This document shows, piece after piece, positions 1 to 9,353 of a DNA stretch of 54,062 nucleotides. Source of the stretch: an uncultured Polaribacter sp. Lineage in GTDB: Bacteria > Bacteroidota > Bacteroidia > Flavobacteriales > Flavobacteriaceae. The position numbers and the translations under genes were made by a program. Position 1 is the stretch's first letter; the number at the start of each line of letters is the position of its first letter. The DNA is taken from positions 1 through 54,062 of the forward strand of contig CAJXTJ010000004.1 of NCBI GenBank assembly GCA_913061165.1, given 5' to 3'. Under the pieces are notes generated by a model. That model saw only the letters and a list, made by a program, of their open reading frames with translations. It was not told where the DNA came from and did no database searches.

Positions 1-2148
1 CTTCTAGATGAAATTTATAATGAGTTTTCCTCAGGTTCTAAAGACATAACAGGTATCAGAGATTTTATTAAGTTCATATACGATACAAGCTCTTCTGAAG
101 AGAAAAAACTAAAATATGTTTGCTTTTTTGGTGATGCATCTTATGACTATAAAGACAGACTTTCAAACAATAACAATATTGTACCTGTAAAATTATCAGA
201 AGAAAGTTTTAACTTGGCATACTCATGGGTTACAGATGACTTTTTTGTGATGTTAGGTGAAAATGATGGTAACATGAATGGTGCCGATACAATAGAGGTT
301 GTTTCTAGTAGAATACCGGTTACTGGAGCGGCACAGGCAAGAATAGTAGTAGATAAAATTTTAAGTTATTACAGTAAGAATGCTATTGGAGATTGGCGAA
401 ATACAATTACTTTACTAGCAGATGATATAGATGATGATTATGATATACCGATTCAAAAAGGAGTAGAGGTTATTGCAGATGCTATTAAAAAAAATAAGCC
501 GGTCTTTAACGTCAATAAAATTTATGTAGACTCATATGTACAACAAAATGCTTCTGGCGGCGAGCGTTACCCAGAAGTAAATGATGCAATTACAAATGCG
601 ATTGAAAAAGGAACGTTGGTTTTAGATTATTTTGGTCATGGAGGAGAAGATGGTTTTGCTTCTGAGAAAATTTTAGAAAAACCACAGATTCAAGGGTTTT
701 ATAACCCCAATACATTGCCTTTATTAATAACAGTTACGTGTGATTTTTCTAGATTTGATAATCCGAGTAGGATCACTGCAGGTGAGTTAACATTTTGGAA
801 TAAGACTGGCGGTGCAGCAAGTATGATTACAACTACGAGAGAGGTTTTTATTTCTGTAGGGCAGCGTTTTAATGTAGCTTTAATTAAAGTTTTATTAGAA
901 TTTAATAATGAGGATGTAACAATCTCTGAGGCTTTAATGAATACTAAAAATAGTTTTTCGGATAAGCAAAAGTTCTTTATCTATTCTTTTGGTGATCCCG
1001 CAATGAAATTGGCAGTACCAGAGCCAAATATTCAAATCACAAAAATGAATGGTAAAGAGATGACCCAACCACAAGATACTTTAAAAGCGCTTTCTAAAGT
1101 TAGTTTTGAAGGCGTTGTTTTAGATAATATTGGCAATCGTTTATCTGATTTTAATGGTACACTTTCTGCCACCGTTTTTGATAAATCTTTAGATAGAAAA
1201 ACTTTAGGAAATAATAGTTTTGGTGAAATAATGGATTTTGATACGCAAGACAGTAAAATATTTAAAGGCAAATCTAGCGTTGTAAATGGTGGTTTTAGCT
1301 TTGATTTTATTGTACCTAAAGATATTAAAATTGCTTTTGGAGAAGAAACAGATATAAATGGGAATCCTATTTTTAAAAAAGGGAAAATAAGTTTATACGC
1401 AAATGATACACTCTCATATAAAGAAAAGGCGGGGTATAATATAAATATTACGGTTGGTGGAATAGATGAAAATGCACCAGAAGACACTACGGGCCCTGAT
1501 TTGAAGTTATTTATGAATGATGAATCTTTTATAGATGGCGGTAATACAAATGCTTCTCCTAATTTAATTGTAGTGCTTTCAGATATTAGTGGAATTAATA
1601 CTTCTATTACGGCAATAGATCATGATATTATTGGAGTTTTAGACGGCGATGCCTTAAATCCTCTGGTATTAAATGATTTCTATGAGACCGAGTTAGATGA
1701 TTTTACAAAAGGGAAAGTTACGTATAGACTGAGAGATTTGGAAGTAGGGCCGCATACCTTAAAAATAAAAGCATGGGATACTTATAATAATTCATCTGAA
1801 ACAACGTTAAACTTTGTGGTGATTAGTGATGCAGTATTAAATTTAGAAAATGTGTTAAATTATCCAAATCCTTTTGTAAATTACACAGAATTTTGGTTCA
1901 ATCACAACAAACCAAATGAAGTATTAGAGGTGCAAGTTCAAATATTTACAGTTTCTGGTAAACTCATAAAAACGATTAACCAAAACGTACAAACAACAGG
2001 CACTTTGTCTAGAGATATTACTTGGAATGGTTTAGATGATTTTGGTAATAAAATAGGAAAAGGAGTCTATGTTTATAAGTTAAGGGTAAAGGCAACGGAA
2101 ACTAATTTAGTTTCTGAAAAGTATGAAAAGTTAGTAATACTTCAATAA
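1..2148 (+). CDS. porU: PorU, type IX secretion system C-terminal signal peptidase (5' end missing)
   Basis: PorU is the gingipain-like cysteine protease of the T9SS outer-membrane attachment complex; it removes the C-terminal sorting domain of cargo and links cargo to the cell surface. Frame 1 is open from base 1, so the gene starts outside the window; 715 residues are visible. The Peptidase_C25 catalytic His lies in DYFGHGGEDGF (codon 637-639) and the Cys in TVTCDFSRF (codon 739-741). Ig-like beta domains follow, and the end is a FlgD-like/sorting-type domain (YPNPF, then GKGVYVYKLRV) reaching the stop. porV follows after 38 bases, the usual flavobacterial order. An apparent start at 214 is only an internal TTG and is rejected. 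Confidence 0.93.
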   Translation, partial: LLDEIYNEFSSGSKDITGIRDFIKFIYDTSSSEEKKLKYVCFFGDASYDYKDRLSNNNNIVPVKLSEESFNLAYSWVTDDFFVMLGENDGNMNGADTIEVVSSRIPVTGAAQARIVVDKILSYYSKNAIGDWRNTITLLADDIDDDYDIPIQKGVEVIADAIKKNKPVFNVNKIYVDSYVQQNASGGERYPEVNDAITNAIEKGTLVLDYFGHGGEDGFASEKILEKPQIQGFYNPNTLPLLITVTCDFSRFDNPSRITAGELTFWNKTGGAASMITTTREVFISVGQRFNVALIKVLLEFNNEDVTISEALMNTKNSFSDKQKFFIYSFGDPAMKLAVPEPNIQITKMNGKEMTQPQDTLKALSKVSFEGVVLDNIGNRLSDFNGTLSATVFDKSLDRKTLGNNSFGEIMDFDTQDSKIFKGKSSVVNGGFSFDFIVPKDIKIAFGEETDINGNPIFKKGKISLYANDTLSYKEKAGYNINITVGGIDENAPEDTTGPDLKLFMNDESFIDGGNTNASPNLIVVLSDISGINTSITAIDHDIIGVLDGDALNPLVLNDFYETELDDFTKGKVTYRLRDLEVGPHTLKIKAWDTYNNSSETTLNFVVISDAVLNLENVLNYPNPFVNYTEFWFNHNKPNEVLEVQVQIFTVSGKLIKTINQNVQTTGTLSRDITWNGLDDFGNKIGKGVYVYKLRVKATETNLVSEKYEKLVILQ

Positions 2149-2186
2149 AATTATATATTTTTAATAAGAATAATTAGGTCATAGAG

Positions 2187-3317
2187 ATGAAAGAAGTAAA
2201 GAAAATAGTTTTATGTGTAGTATTAAGTGTTTTTGCAATTGTTAAAATTTCATCTCAAACAGGTGGTATTACAACAGCAACCCCTTTTTTATTAATTGTG
2301 CCAGATGCAAGAGCTGGTGGTATGGGAGATATGGGAGTAGCTACAAGTGCAGATGCTTTTTCATTATTTCATAACCCCGCAAAAATAGCATTTAGTAACA
2401 GGCAAATTTTAACAGGAATTACCTATTCCCCTTGGTTAAGAAACCTAACAGATGATATTTTTATAGGAAGTGGTTCTTATATTAATCGATTTAGTGAAAA
2501 TGCAGCTTGGGGTGCAGATTTTAAATATTTTTCTTTAGGTCAAATCGATTTGACAAATGACAGAGGAGAATCAAATGGCTCTATAAATCCGAATGAATTA
2601 GTTGCAACTGGTTCTTATTCTTTGAAATTAAGTGAAACTTTTGCAATGGGAGTTTCTCTGAAATACATTCGTTCTAATTTAACTTTTAACGGCACAGAAG
2701 GAAATGCAATACAACCAATAAATTCTTTTGCAGTAGATGTTTCTGGATATTACCAATCTTTAGAAGAAAATTATGGCAATTTTAATGGTCGTTATAGAAT
2801 AGGTTTTAATATTGCTAATATTGGGCCAAAAGTATCATACACACCAGGTGATGAGGATTTTATACCTACTAATTTAAAATTAGGTGGTGGTTTTGATTTT
2901 ATAATGGACGATTACAACACCATTTCTACAACCATAGAATTTACAAAGTTATTAGTGCCAACGCCAGATATTCAAGATGGTGTAGATGTAAATGAAGACA
3001 AAGGTTTTGTACAAGGAATGTTCTCTTCATTTGGGGATGCTCCTGGAGGTTTTAGTGAAGAGTTAAAGGAGTTTACATATGCTTTAGGTGCAGAATATTT
3101 ATACAACAATGCATTTGCATTAAGAGCTGGTTACTTTCATGAAAATGAAGACAAAGGGAATAGACAATATTTTACATTAGGTGGAGGTTTTAAAACAAAT
3201 GCTTTAAATATCGATTTATCGTATTTAATAAATGCCTCAGATGTTAATAATCCCTTAGAAAATTCGCTGCGTTTCTCTGTGTCTTTTGATTTAGGTGAAA
3301 TTTACGAAGACTATTAA
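2187..3317 (+). CDS. porV: PorV (LptO), T9SS outer-membrane beta-barrel
   Basis: PorV is the outer-membrane shuttle of the type IX secretion system: it binds the cargo sorting domain leaving the SprA translocon and delivers it to PorU. The 376-residue product has a signal peptide (about residues 1-23, ending near KISSQ), the family-typical motif PDARAGGMGDMGVAT, NPAKIAF, and alternating amphipathic strands throughout. It ends in a short segment, FSVSFDLGEIYEDY, with aromatic residues suited to a last barrel strand. It sits 38 bases after porU with no terminator between, and a strong hairpin follows it, so porU-porV look co-transcribed. Confidence 0.94.
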   Translation: MKEVKKIVLCVVLSVFAIVKISSQTGGITTATPFLLIVPDARAGGMGDMGVATSADAFSLFHNPAKIAFSNRQILTGITYSPWLRNLTDDIFIGSGSYINRFSENAAWGADFKYFSLGQIDLTNDRGESNGSINPNELVATGSYSLKLSETFAMGVSLKYIRSNLTFNGTEGNAIQPINSFAVDVSGYYQSLEENYGNFNGRYRIGFNIANIGPKVSYTPGDEDFIPTNLKLGGGFDFIMDDYNTISTTIEFTKLLVPTPDIQDGVDVNEDKGFVQGMFSSFGDAPGGFSEELKEFTYALGAEYLYNNAFALRAGYFHENEDKGNRQYFTLGGGFKTNALNIDLSYLINASDVNNPLENSLRFSVSFDLGEIYEDY

Positions 3318-3350
3318 AAAATCAATTTTTTTTAGTAATTTTAGCATATT

Positions 3351-3382
3351 AAAAAAAGCAGTCCATTTAGGCTGCTTTTTTT
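3351..3382 (+). terminator. Rho-independent terminator after porV
   Basis: Stem AGCAG(T)CC / GGCTGCT around an ATTTA loop is flanked by seven A on the left and seven T on the right, so it can work in both directions. It closes the porUV transcript about 35 bases after the stop. Confidence 0.8.
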
Positions 3383-3486
3383 GACTGCTTTAATCGGGGA
3401 AACAGGTTGCTAAAATTCATCACATCTAAATAAAAGATGCAAAGAGAAAAGTAGGTGCTTTTTAAAATTGAATTAAAAATACATAC

Positions 3487-3969
3487 ATGAAACAAATAAA
3501 GATAACGAGTTCTGCAACTGTTTACAGTAATCTTGGCGCGCTTTCTACAGAAGATCAAATGCTAATGAATAAGGCTATTAAAGCTCGTGGAAATGCCTAT
3601 GCGCCGTATTCTAAATTTCATGTTGGGGCAGCTTTGTTGTTAGATAATGGAGAAATTGTTTTAGGGAATAATCAAGAAAATGCGGCATATCCGTCAGGGA
3701 TGTGTGCAGAAAGGGTTGCTGTCTGGCAAGCAGGTTCTTTATTTCCCGGAGTAAAAATTAAAAAATTAGCCATCTCAGCAAGCTCTACAATTACAAAGGT
3801 AGATAAGCCAATTGGTCCTTGTGGTGCTTGTAGACAAACATTGTCAGAGTATGAAATAAATCAGAAGGAACCTTTTCCTGTTATTTTTATGGGAGAAGTT
3901 GGTGAGATTGTAAAAACACCCTCTTTACTTTCACTACTGCCTTTTTCTTTTGATAGTTCATATCTATAA
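3487..3969 (+). CDS. cdd: Cytidine deaminase
   Basis: Zinc-dependent hydrolytic deaminase of cytidine and deoxycytidine to uridine and deoxyuridine (pyrimidine salvage, cytoplasm). The 160-residue protein has the homotetrameric-type signature: YSKFHVGAAL at about 41-50, the first zinc ligand with catalytic glutamate in GMCAER (C73, E75), and the remaining ligands in PCGACRQ (C112, C115). The family is commonly about 130-160 residues, so it is complete. cdd following porV is a known flavobacterial neighbourhood, although the terminator at 3351-3382 implies its own promoter; I see no convincing TAnnTTTG box before it. Confidence 0.93.
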   Translation: MKQIKITSSATVYSNLGALSTEDQMLMNKAIKARGNAYAPYSKFHVGAALLLDNGEIVLGNNQENAAYPSGMCAERVAVWQAGSLFPGVKIKKLAISASSTITKVDKPIGPCGACRQTLSEYEINQKEPFPVIFMGEVGEIVKTPSLLSLLPFSFDSSYL

Positions 3970-3993
3970 ATAATATCTCTTTTTCTAAATTTT

Positions 3994-4010
3994 AAGAGGA
4001 TCTCTTTTTT
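3994..4010 (+). terminator. Possible weak terminator after cdd
   Basis: AAGAG-GAT-CTCTT followed by four more T, 25 bases after the cdd stop. The stem is only 5 bp with a 3-base loop, so this is weak. The rest of 3970-4227 shows no gene. Confidence 0.35.
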
Positions 4011-4227
4011 CAATTTGGACATCGTATTATTTAGAACTACTAAAAATACTATAATCCCTTTGGGAACAGCAATACAACTTTAACAATTGCCTTCTTCCGC
4101 TAAGCTTGTTTTAATGTTTCAAAAATAAAGTGTTTTGAATATCATTGTTTTACGATGATAAATATTTAATTGGAAAGAAAATTTATAACTTACCCATAAT
4201 TAAGTAATTTCTAAAGTATTATTAATT

Positions 4228-5292
4228 ATGATTTTATCAAAAATAACAGGAACAGGAAGTTTTATTCCGTCTATAAAGAAGGAAAATAACGATTTTTTGG
4301 ATACTCATTTTTTAAACGAAGATGGTAGTGGTTTTTCTTTAGAGAATGATGTTATTATAGAAAAATTTAAAAATATTACAGGAATTGCAGAAAGACGTTA
4401 TGCTAAATCTGAATATAAAACTTCTGATATCGCCTTTTTTGCGGCAGAAAAAGCAATTAAAGATGCAGCTATAAATGCAGAAGAATTAGATTATATTATT
4501 CTAGCACATAATTTTGGAGATGTAAAACAGGGCGCTATCCAAGGAGATATGTTGCCAAGTTTAGCTACTAGAGTTAAATTTAGATTAGGTATTGAGAACC
4601 CTAATTGTGTTGCATATGATATACTTTTTGGTTGTCCTGGTTGGGTAGAAGGTGTTATTCAAGCACAAGCTTTTATAAAGGCAGGGATTGCAAAAAAATG
4701 TTTGGTAATTGGTGCAGAAACATTGTCTAGGGTTGTAGATAAATTTGATAGAGATTCTATGATTTATAGTGATGGTGCTGGGGCCTGTATTGTAGAAGAA
4801 ACAGAAGACCAAGCATCCGGAATTATGAGTCATGCTACACAAACTTTTGCAAAGGATGAAGCTTATTTTTTGCATTTTGGTAAGTCTTTTAATAAGCAGG
4901 AAGATGAAAATGTACGTTATATTAAAATGTACGGAAGAAAAATTTATGAATTTGCCATAACACATGTGCCTGCTGCTATGAAAACGGCATTAGATAAGAG
5001 TGGAATAGATATCAAAGAGGTTAAGAAAATTTTTATTCATCAAGCAAATGAAAAGATGGATGAGGCAATTGTGAAACGTTTTTATAGACTCTTTAAAGCA
5101 CCCGTCCCAGAGGGTGTCATGCCAATGACGATTCATGAATTGGGAAATAGTTCTGTTGCAACTGTGCCTACTTTATTAGATTTAGTTTTAAAAGGGAACG
5201 TTGCAAACCAAGAAGTAAACAAAGGAGATGTTGTTATTTTAGCCTCTGTAGGTGCCGGAATGAATATCAATGCAATTGTATATCGATTTTAA
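4228..5292 (+). CDS. FabH-like 3-oxoacyl-ACP synthase III family protein
   Basis: Thiolase-fold condensing enzyme that joins an acyl-CoA starter to malonyl-ACP or a related acceptor. The 354-residue product keeps the full KAS III triad: Cys136 in FGCPGW, His271 in FIHQANEKM and Asn307 in ELGNSSVATVP. The N-terminus (TGTGSFIP) and the late glycine-rich ASVGAGMN segment are typical. It differs from housekeeping FabH in carrying an insert around residues 26-50 (DTHFLNEDGSGFSLENDV) and in having no fatty-acid synthesis genes beside it. It may be a specialised KAS III for a dedicated acyl product; the substrate cannot be told. It stands alone, between cdd and guaA. Confidence 0.82.
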   Translation: MILSKITGTGSFIPSIKKENNDFLDTHFLNEDGSGFSLENDVIIEKFKNITGIAERRYAKSEYKTSDIAFFAAEKAIKDAAINAEELDYIILAHNFGDVKQGAIQGDMLPSLATRVKFRLGIENPNCVAYDILFGCPGWVEGVIQAQAFIKAGIAKKCLVIGAETLSRVVDKFDRDSMIYSDGAGACIVEETEDQASGIMSHATQTFAKDEAYFLHFGKSFNKQEDENVRYIKMYGRKIYEFAITHVPAAMKTALDKSGIDIKEVKKIFIHQANEKMDEAIVKRFYRLFKAPVPEGVMPMTIHELGNSSVATVPTLLDLVLKGNVANQEVNKGDVVILASVGAGMNINAIVYRF

Positions 5293-5474
5293 GTAAGCTC
5301 TCGTGCTTCATGGTTCTTTTAAAAATGTCTTTTTTTATACTATTAAGGTCTAAGTGGTATTAAGGTTTATCTTTATTTTCTATTTTTTATGCTCTATTTT
5401 GTTGATATGTTGCACTTTATTTTTTTTAATTAAAAAATCTATGGTCTAAACTCTTATTTCTAAAATCAAAATAT

Positions 5475-5482
5475 TATTTTTG
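5475..5482 (+). promoter_or_regulatory. Candidate -7 box abutting the guaA start
   Basis: TATTTTTG matches the Bacteroidota -7 element TAnnTTTG. Only three bases (CGC) separate it from the ATG at 5486, so the predicted start of transcription falls at or next to the A of the ATG. No clear -33 TTG was found at the usual distance. Confidence 0.45.
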
Positions 5483-5485
5483 CGC

Positions 5486-7024
5486 ATGCAACGACAACAC
5501 AACGTACTTATATTAGATTTCGGATCGCAATACACGCAACTAATTGCAAGAAGAGTTAGAGAATTAAACATTTATTGTGAAATTCATCCATACAATCATC
5601 TTCCTAAAAATCATGCTGAATTCAAAGCCATTATCTTGTCTGGTAGTCCGAATTCTGTAAGAGGAGAAAATGTTTTACATCCTGATTTATCAGGAATTAG
5701 AGGAAAAAAACCAATGTTAGCGGTTTGTTATGGTGCACAGTATTTAGCACATTTCTCTGGCGGAAAAGTTGCATCTTCTAACACTAGAGAATATGGTAGA
5801 GCAAATTTATCATTTATAAAAAGTAATGAAACTTTCTTTGAAAATATTTCAGAAGGAAGCCAAGTTTGGATGAGTCATTCAGACACTATAAAAGATTTAC
5901 CAACGAATGGTGAATTATTAGCAAGCACAAAAGATGTTGAGAATGCGGCTTATAAAATTAAAGGAGAAGAAACGTATGCAATTCAGTTTCACCCAGAAGT
6001 ATATCATTCAAAGGATGGTAAACAATTACTAGAAAACTTTTTAGTGAAAATTGCAGGAGTCGCACAAACCTGGACTCCAGATTCTTTTGTAGAAAGTACC
6101 GTTGCAGCAATTCAAGAAAAAGTAGGAAATGATAAGGTGGTTTTAGGGCTTTCTGGAGGAGTAGATTCTACCGTTGCAGCAGTTTTATTGCATAAGGCAA
6201 TTGGTAAAAATCTATACTGTATTTTTGTAAATAATGGCTTGTTGCGTAAGAACGAGTTCGAAAGCGTTCTAACACAATATGAAGGAATGGGATTGAATGT
6301 GAAAGGTGTAGATGCATCTGAACGTTTTTTATTAGCTTTAGAGGGTTTAACAGATCCAGAAAAGAAACGAAAAGCAATTGGTAATTCATTTATAGAGGTT
6401 TTTGATGATGAAGCAAATCAAATAAAAGATGTAGTTTGGTTGGCGCAAGGAACCATTTACCCAGATGTAATTGAATCTGTTTCTGTAAATGGTGGTCCAT
6501 CGGCAACAATTAAGAGTCATCACAACGTAGGAGGTTTGCCAGATTACATGAAATTAAAAATTGTAGAACCTTTGCGTATGATTTTTAAAGATGAGGTAAG
6601 AAGAGTAGGAGCTTCTATGGGAATAGATGCCGAGCTACTAGGACGTCATCCTTTTCCTGGACCCGGTTTAGGAATTCGTATTTTAGGAGATATTACCGCT
6701 GAAAAAGTGCGTATTTTACAAGAAGTAGATGCTGTATTTATTAATGGACTAAAGGAAGACGGTTTGTACGATAAAGTTTGGCAAGCTGGCGCAATGTTAT
6801 TGCCAGTTAATTCTGTTGGAGTAATGGGAGACGAGAGAACGTATGAAAAAGTAGTGGCTTTAAGAGCTGTAGAAAGTACAGATGGTATGACGGCAGATTG
6901 GGTAAATTTACCCTATGAGTTTTTACAAAAAACATCAAATAAGATAATAAATCAAGTAAAAGGGGTTAATAGAGTAGTATATGACATTAGTTCTAAACCA
7001 CCTGCGACTATAGAATGGGAATAA
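5486..7024 (+). CDS. guaA: GMP synthase (glutamine-hydrolysing)
   Basis: Converts XMP to GMP using ATP and glutamine, the last step of purine nucleotide synthesis for G. The 512-residue protein has the class I glutamine amidotransferase domain (nucleophile C81 in AVCYGAQ; H169 and E171 in QFHPEVY), the ATP-pyrophosphatase P-loop SGGVDS at 223-228, and the C-terminal dimerisation domain ending [12 protein letters not shown] chose ATG 5486 (MQRQHN) rather than an upstream TTG at 5480, because family members start close to this point and the TTG is inside the -7 box. The next gene starts 5 bases after the stop. Confidence 0.96.
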   Translation: MQRQHNVLILDFGSQYTQLIARRVRELNIYCEIHPYNHLPKNHAEFKAIILSGSPNSVRGENVLHPDLSGIRGKKPMLAVCYGAQYLAHFSGGKVASSNTREYGRANLSFIKSNETFFENISEGSQVWMSHSDTIKDLPTNGELLASTKDVENAAYKIKGEETYAIQFHPEVYHSKDGKQLLENFLVKIAGVAQTWTPDSFVESTVAAIQEKVGNDKVVLGLSGGVDSTVAAVLLHKAIGKNLYCIFVNNGLLRKNEFESVLTQYEGMGLNVKGVDASERFLLALEGLTDPEKKRKAIGNSFIEVFDDEANQIKDVVWLAQGTIYPDVIESVSVNGGPSATIKSHHNVGGLPDYMKLKIVEPLRMIFKDEVRRVGASMGIDAELLGRHPFPGPGLGIRILGDITAEKVRILQEVDAVFINGLKEDGLYDKVWQAGAMLLPVNSVGVMGDERTYEKVVALRAVESTDGMTADWVNLPYEFLQKTSNKIINQVKGVNRVVYDISSKPPATIEWE

Positions 7025-7029
7025 AATAT

Positions 7030-8652
7030 ATGAAACATCTTAAATTTTTTGTTTTTCTGTGTATCCTAACGTTTACTGTTTCTTGCGGTCAGCAAAAGAA
7101 ATATGTGCAATACAAAGTAAAGGAAGGAGAAACCTTGCGTGTCATTGCTAAGAAATTGGATATGAAAACCAGAGATTTATTACGTCTAAACCCTGATATA
7201 GGCAGAAAACCTGAAGTCAATACGGTAATTATAGTTCCTAGTAAGCAGTTAAAAAATAGAGATGTCAATAAAGATGAAGTTATTGTTTCCAATACTTTAA
7301 ATCTTAATGATAAAGAATCGAAAGCTGCTCTCATTGCCGAAAAAGAGAAACAGAAAGAATTATTAATTTTAGAGTTAGAAAAAGAATTTAAACTTCATGA
7401 AGTTAAAAAAGGAGATACCTTTTATGGATTGACTAGATTTTATAATGTGACTCAAGAAGATTTAATTGCTTTAAATCCTGAATTAATTGAAGGTCTAAAG
7501 TTATCTCAAATCATTAAAATAATGCCTTTAGAGGCTAGTGTAGGAGAAGAGAGTTTTCTTTATAGAGATGAAATTGAAGCAGGTATTGCGCTTAAGATTG
7601 CAATTTTACTCCCCTTTAGAGCAATTGAATTAGATACGCTTTCTGGTGAAGAAATTTTTGAGAATAGTAGGTTGGCAAATATTGTAACAGATTTATATTT
7701 TGGAGCAATGATGGCTATAGACTCTCTTCGAGAACAGGGTGTAGAAATAGATGTAGATGTTTTTGATACCGGCAGAAACAGCACAGAGATAAACAAAATC
7801 TTATCAGAAAATAACTTAGAGGAGAATGACGCTGTTATTGGGCCTTTGTACTCAGAGGAAGTTCAGTTTTTAGCAGATAAGTTAAATGTACCAATAGTAT
7901 TTCCAATATATTCCCCAAAACAAGTAGCATTTACTGGAAATAAGATAGTAAAAACTGCACCTAATAAACAATTATTTAAAGACAAGTTATTTGCATATAT
8001 GCAGGATACTTTTATGGACGGTAATATTATTGTTGTGGGAGATGGAAAAGTAGATTCACAGAATGATGCTACTAAAATTAGAGAAATTCTTCAATCTAAT
8101 GATTCTATAAATAGCTTTCATATTATTATGGCAGCGGATGGATATATAAAAACAGAGAAGTTTACAGAGGTGCTGCAACCCAATATGAAGAATACAGTAG
8201 TAATGGCAACCAATGATAATATAATTGTAGCAAGTGCTATAAATAGTCTTATTAGTTTACCCGAAGAAACTACAGCTACTGTGTATGCTTTTGATCAGAT
8301 AAGTGTTTTCAATCAAATTGATAATTTGAAACTTGCGCAGTTAGGTTTTACATTTATTAGTGATGTATATGTAAAAGAAGATTCTTTTGAAGCGAATGCT
8401 TTTAATTTAAAATATAAAGCTAAAAACGGAAGGCTACCTTCTTCAGATGCTACAAAAGGTTTTGACGTTGCGTATGATATATTAATGCGTTTAGCTTCGG
8501 GTAATGATTTAGATACTACTTTTAAGGAAGGGATTTCATACAGATTAGAAAGTAAATTCGATTATACTGATAACACCATTAAAATTCCAGAAAACAAGGG
8601 TTTATTTATTCTAAAATACAATGTGGATTTAACGCTAACAAGAATAGAATAA
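7030..8652 (+). CDS. Lipoprotein with two LysM domains and a type 1 periplasmic-binding domain
   Basis: Starting at ATG 7030, the protein has a short hydrophobic leader and a lipobox-like FTVSCGQ, so it is probably an envelope lipoprotein. Two LysM modules follow (about residues 24-75, YKVKEGETLRVIAKKL, and about 120-165, HEVKKGDTFYGLTRFY), which in general bind peptidoglycan. The rest (about 180-540) resembles the type 1 periplasmic-binding/receptor fold: KIAILLPF, AIGPL-type motif DAVIGPLYSEEV, and VPIVFPIYSP. This layout recalls LpoA-like regulators of cell-wall synthesis, but no function is shown here. It lies 5 bases after guaA and probably shares its transcript. An in-frame ATG at 7015 inside guaA is possible but less likely. 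Confidence 0.8.
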   Translation: MKHLKFFVFLCILTFTVSCGQQKKYVQYKVKEGETLRVIAKKLDMKTRDLLRLNPDIGRKPEVNTVIIVPSKQLKNRDVNKDEVIVSNTLNLNDKESKAALIAEKEKQKELLILELEKEFKLHEVKKGDTFYGLTRFYNVTQEDLIALNPELIEGLKLSQIIKIMPLEASVGEESFLYRDEIEAGIALKIAILLPFRAIELDTLSGEEIFENSRLANIVTDLYFGAMMAIDSLREQGVEIDVDVFDTGRNSTEINKILSENNLEENDAVIGPLYSEEVQFLADKLNVPIVFPIYSPKQVAFTGNKIVKTAPNKQLFKDKLFAYMQDTFMDGNIIVVGDGKVDSQNDATKIREILQSNDSINSFHIIMAADGYIKTEKFTEVLQPNMKNTVVMATNDNIIVASAINSLISLPEETTATVYAFDQISVFNQIDNLKLAQLGFTFISDVYVKEDSFEANAFNLKYKAKNGRLPSSDATKGFDVAYDILMRLASGNDLDTTFKEGISYRLESKFDYTDNTIKIPENKGLFILKYNVDLTLTRIE

Positions 8653-8675
8653 AATATTCTTCTCTTATAAATACC

Positions 8676-8709
8676 AAAAAATCCGATGAAGCTTCATCGG
8701 ATTTTTTTT
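8676..8709. terminator. Bidirectional terminator between convergent genes
   Basis: Perfect inverted repeat ATCCGATGAAG / CTTCATCGGAT with A6 on one side and T8 on the other, between the stops of the LysM gene (+) and the 171-residue gene (-). It can serve both. Confidence 0.9.
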
Positions 8710-8731
8710 GTATTTGTGATAAAAAAAAAGC

Positions 8732-9247
8732 TTAGATTTTTTTCATTTGCTGCTTCATCATTTGCATTTGTTCTTTTAGCATACCATGCTTGTCTAATTT
8801 TTTAGCTTCTGCCATTAAATTGGTAGCTTCTCGTTTACGTCTTTTAGTCATAGAGATTCCTGCTAATTGTAGTTTTGCCATTGCTAAATCATGATCCATT
8901 GCCAAGCCTAGTTTTATAGCTTTACGTAAATACTTCTCAGCTTGTGTCATGTTTGTCTGACTTAAAATAATACCATGTAGATAGTTAAAATATCCTTGTT
9001 GTTTAACAGTCAATGCTGCTTCTGGGTTTTTAATATAACCTAACCATTTTTGAGTTCCTGGAAAATTTTGTTTACGAAGTTGTAAAAAAGCCAGTAAGAT
9101 AAACTCATTTTTAAAGTAGAATAACACAAAAAGACCAGCCAATAATAAAACAGAAATTCCGTTCATAATATTTCCTTGACTAAATTGGTATACTGCCCAA
9201 ACTGTAATTAAACCAGCTAAAATTAGCTTTATATTTTTATGAAACAT
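8732..9247 (-). CDS. Small membrane protein with TPR-like tail
   Basis: 171-residue protein with two predicted membrane segments near the N-terminus (about 7-25 and 30-50, rich in L, V, F) and a cytoplasmic-looking helical remainder. The segment YFNYLHGIILSQTNMTQAEK and the following helices resemble one to two TPR-like repeats (G at turn, A/L pattern). The basic, Met-rich end (KEQMQMMKQQMKKI) looks like a coiled coil. I recognise it as a widespread flavobacterial hypothetical but know no function. It is a single gene with its own promoter box upstream. Confidence 0.7.
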   Translation of the reverse strand: MFHKNIKLILAGLITVWAVYQFSQGNIMNGISVLLLAGLFVLFYFKNEFILLAFLQLRKQNFPGTQKWLGYIKNPEAALTVKQQGYFNYLHGIILSQTNMTQAEKYLRKAIKLGLAMDHDLAMAKLQLAGISMTKRRKREATNLMAEAKKLDKHGMLKEQMQMMKQQMKKI

Positions 9248-9306
9248 AGATTGTTTTCTTTTGTAACCTCGAGTAAATTCGAATTGTTATGATTTCTTTT
9301 CAAGAA

Positions 9307-9314
9307 CAAAAATA
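9307..9314 (-). promoter_or_regulatory. Candidate -7 box for the 171-residue membrane protein gene
   Basis: Reads TATTTTTG on the minus strand (TAnnTTTG). The implied leader is about 55-60 bases. It also lies just beyond the ccsBA stop at 9354. Confidence 0.5.
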
Positions 9315-9353
9315 CATTTTCTTATGAAAATATTTAGGTACTTCTCTGTAAAA

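Noticed and set aside
214-2148. Start of porU at base 214
   Set aside because: The frame is open back to base 1 with PorU-like sequence (FGDASYDY), and 214 is an internal TTG; the gene is truncated by the window edge.
3367-3558. Minus-strand ORF of 63 codons across the cdd start
   Set aside because: Overlaps the terminator and cdd, with no recognisable protein features; a shadow.
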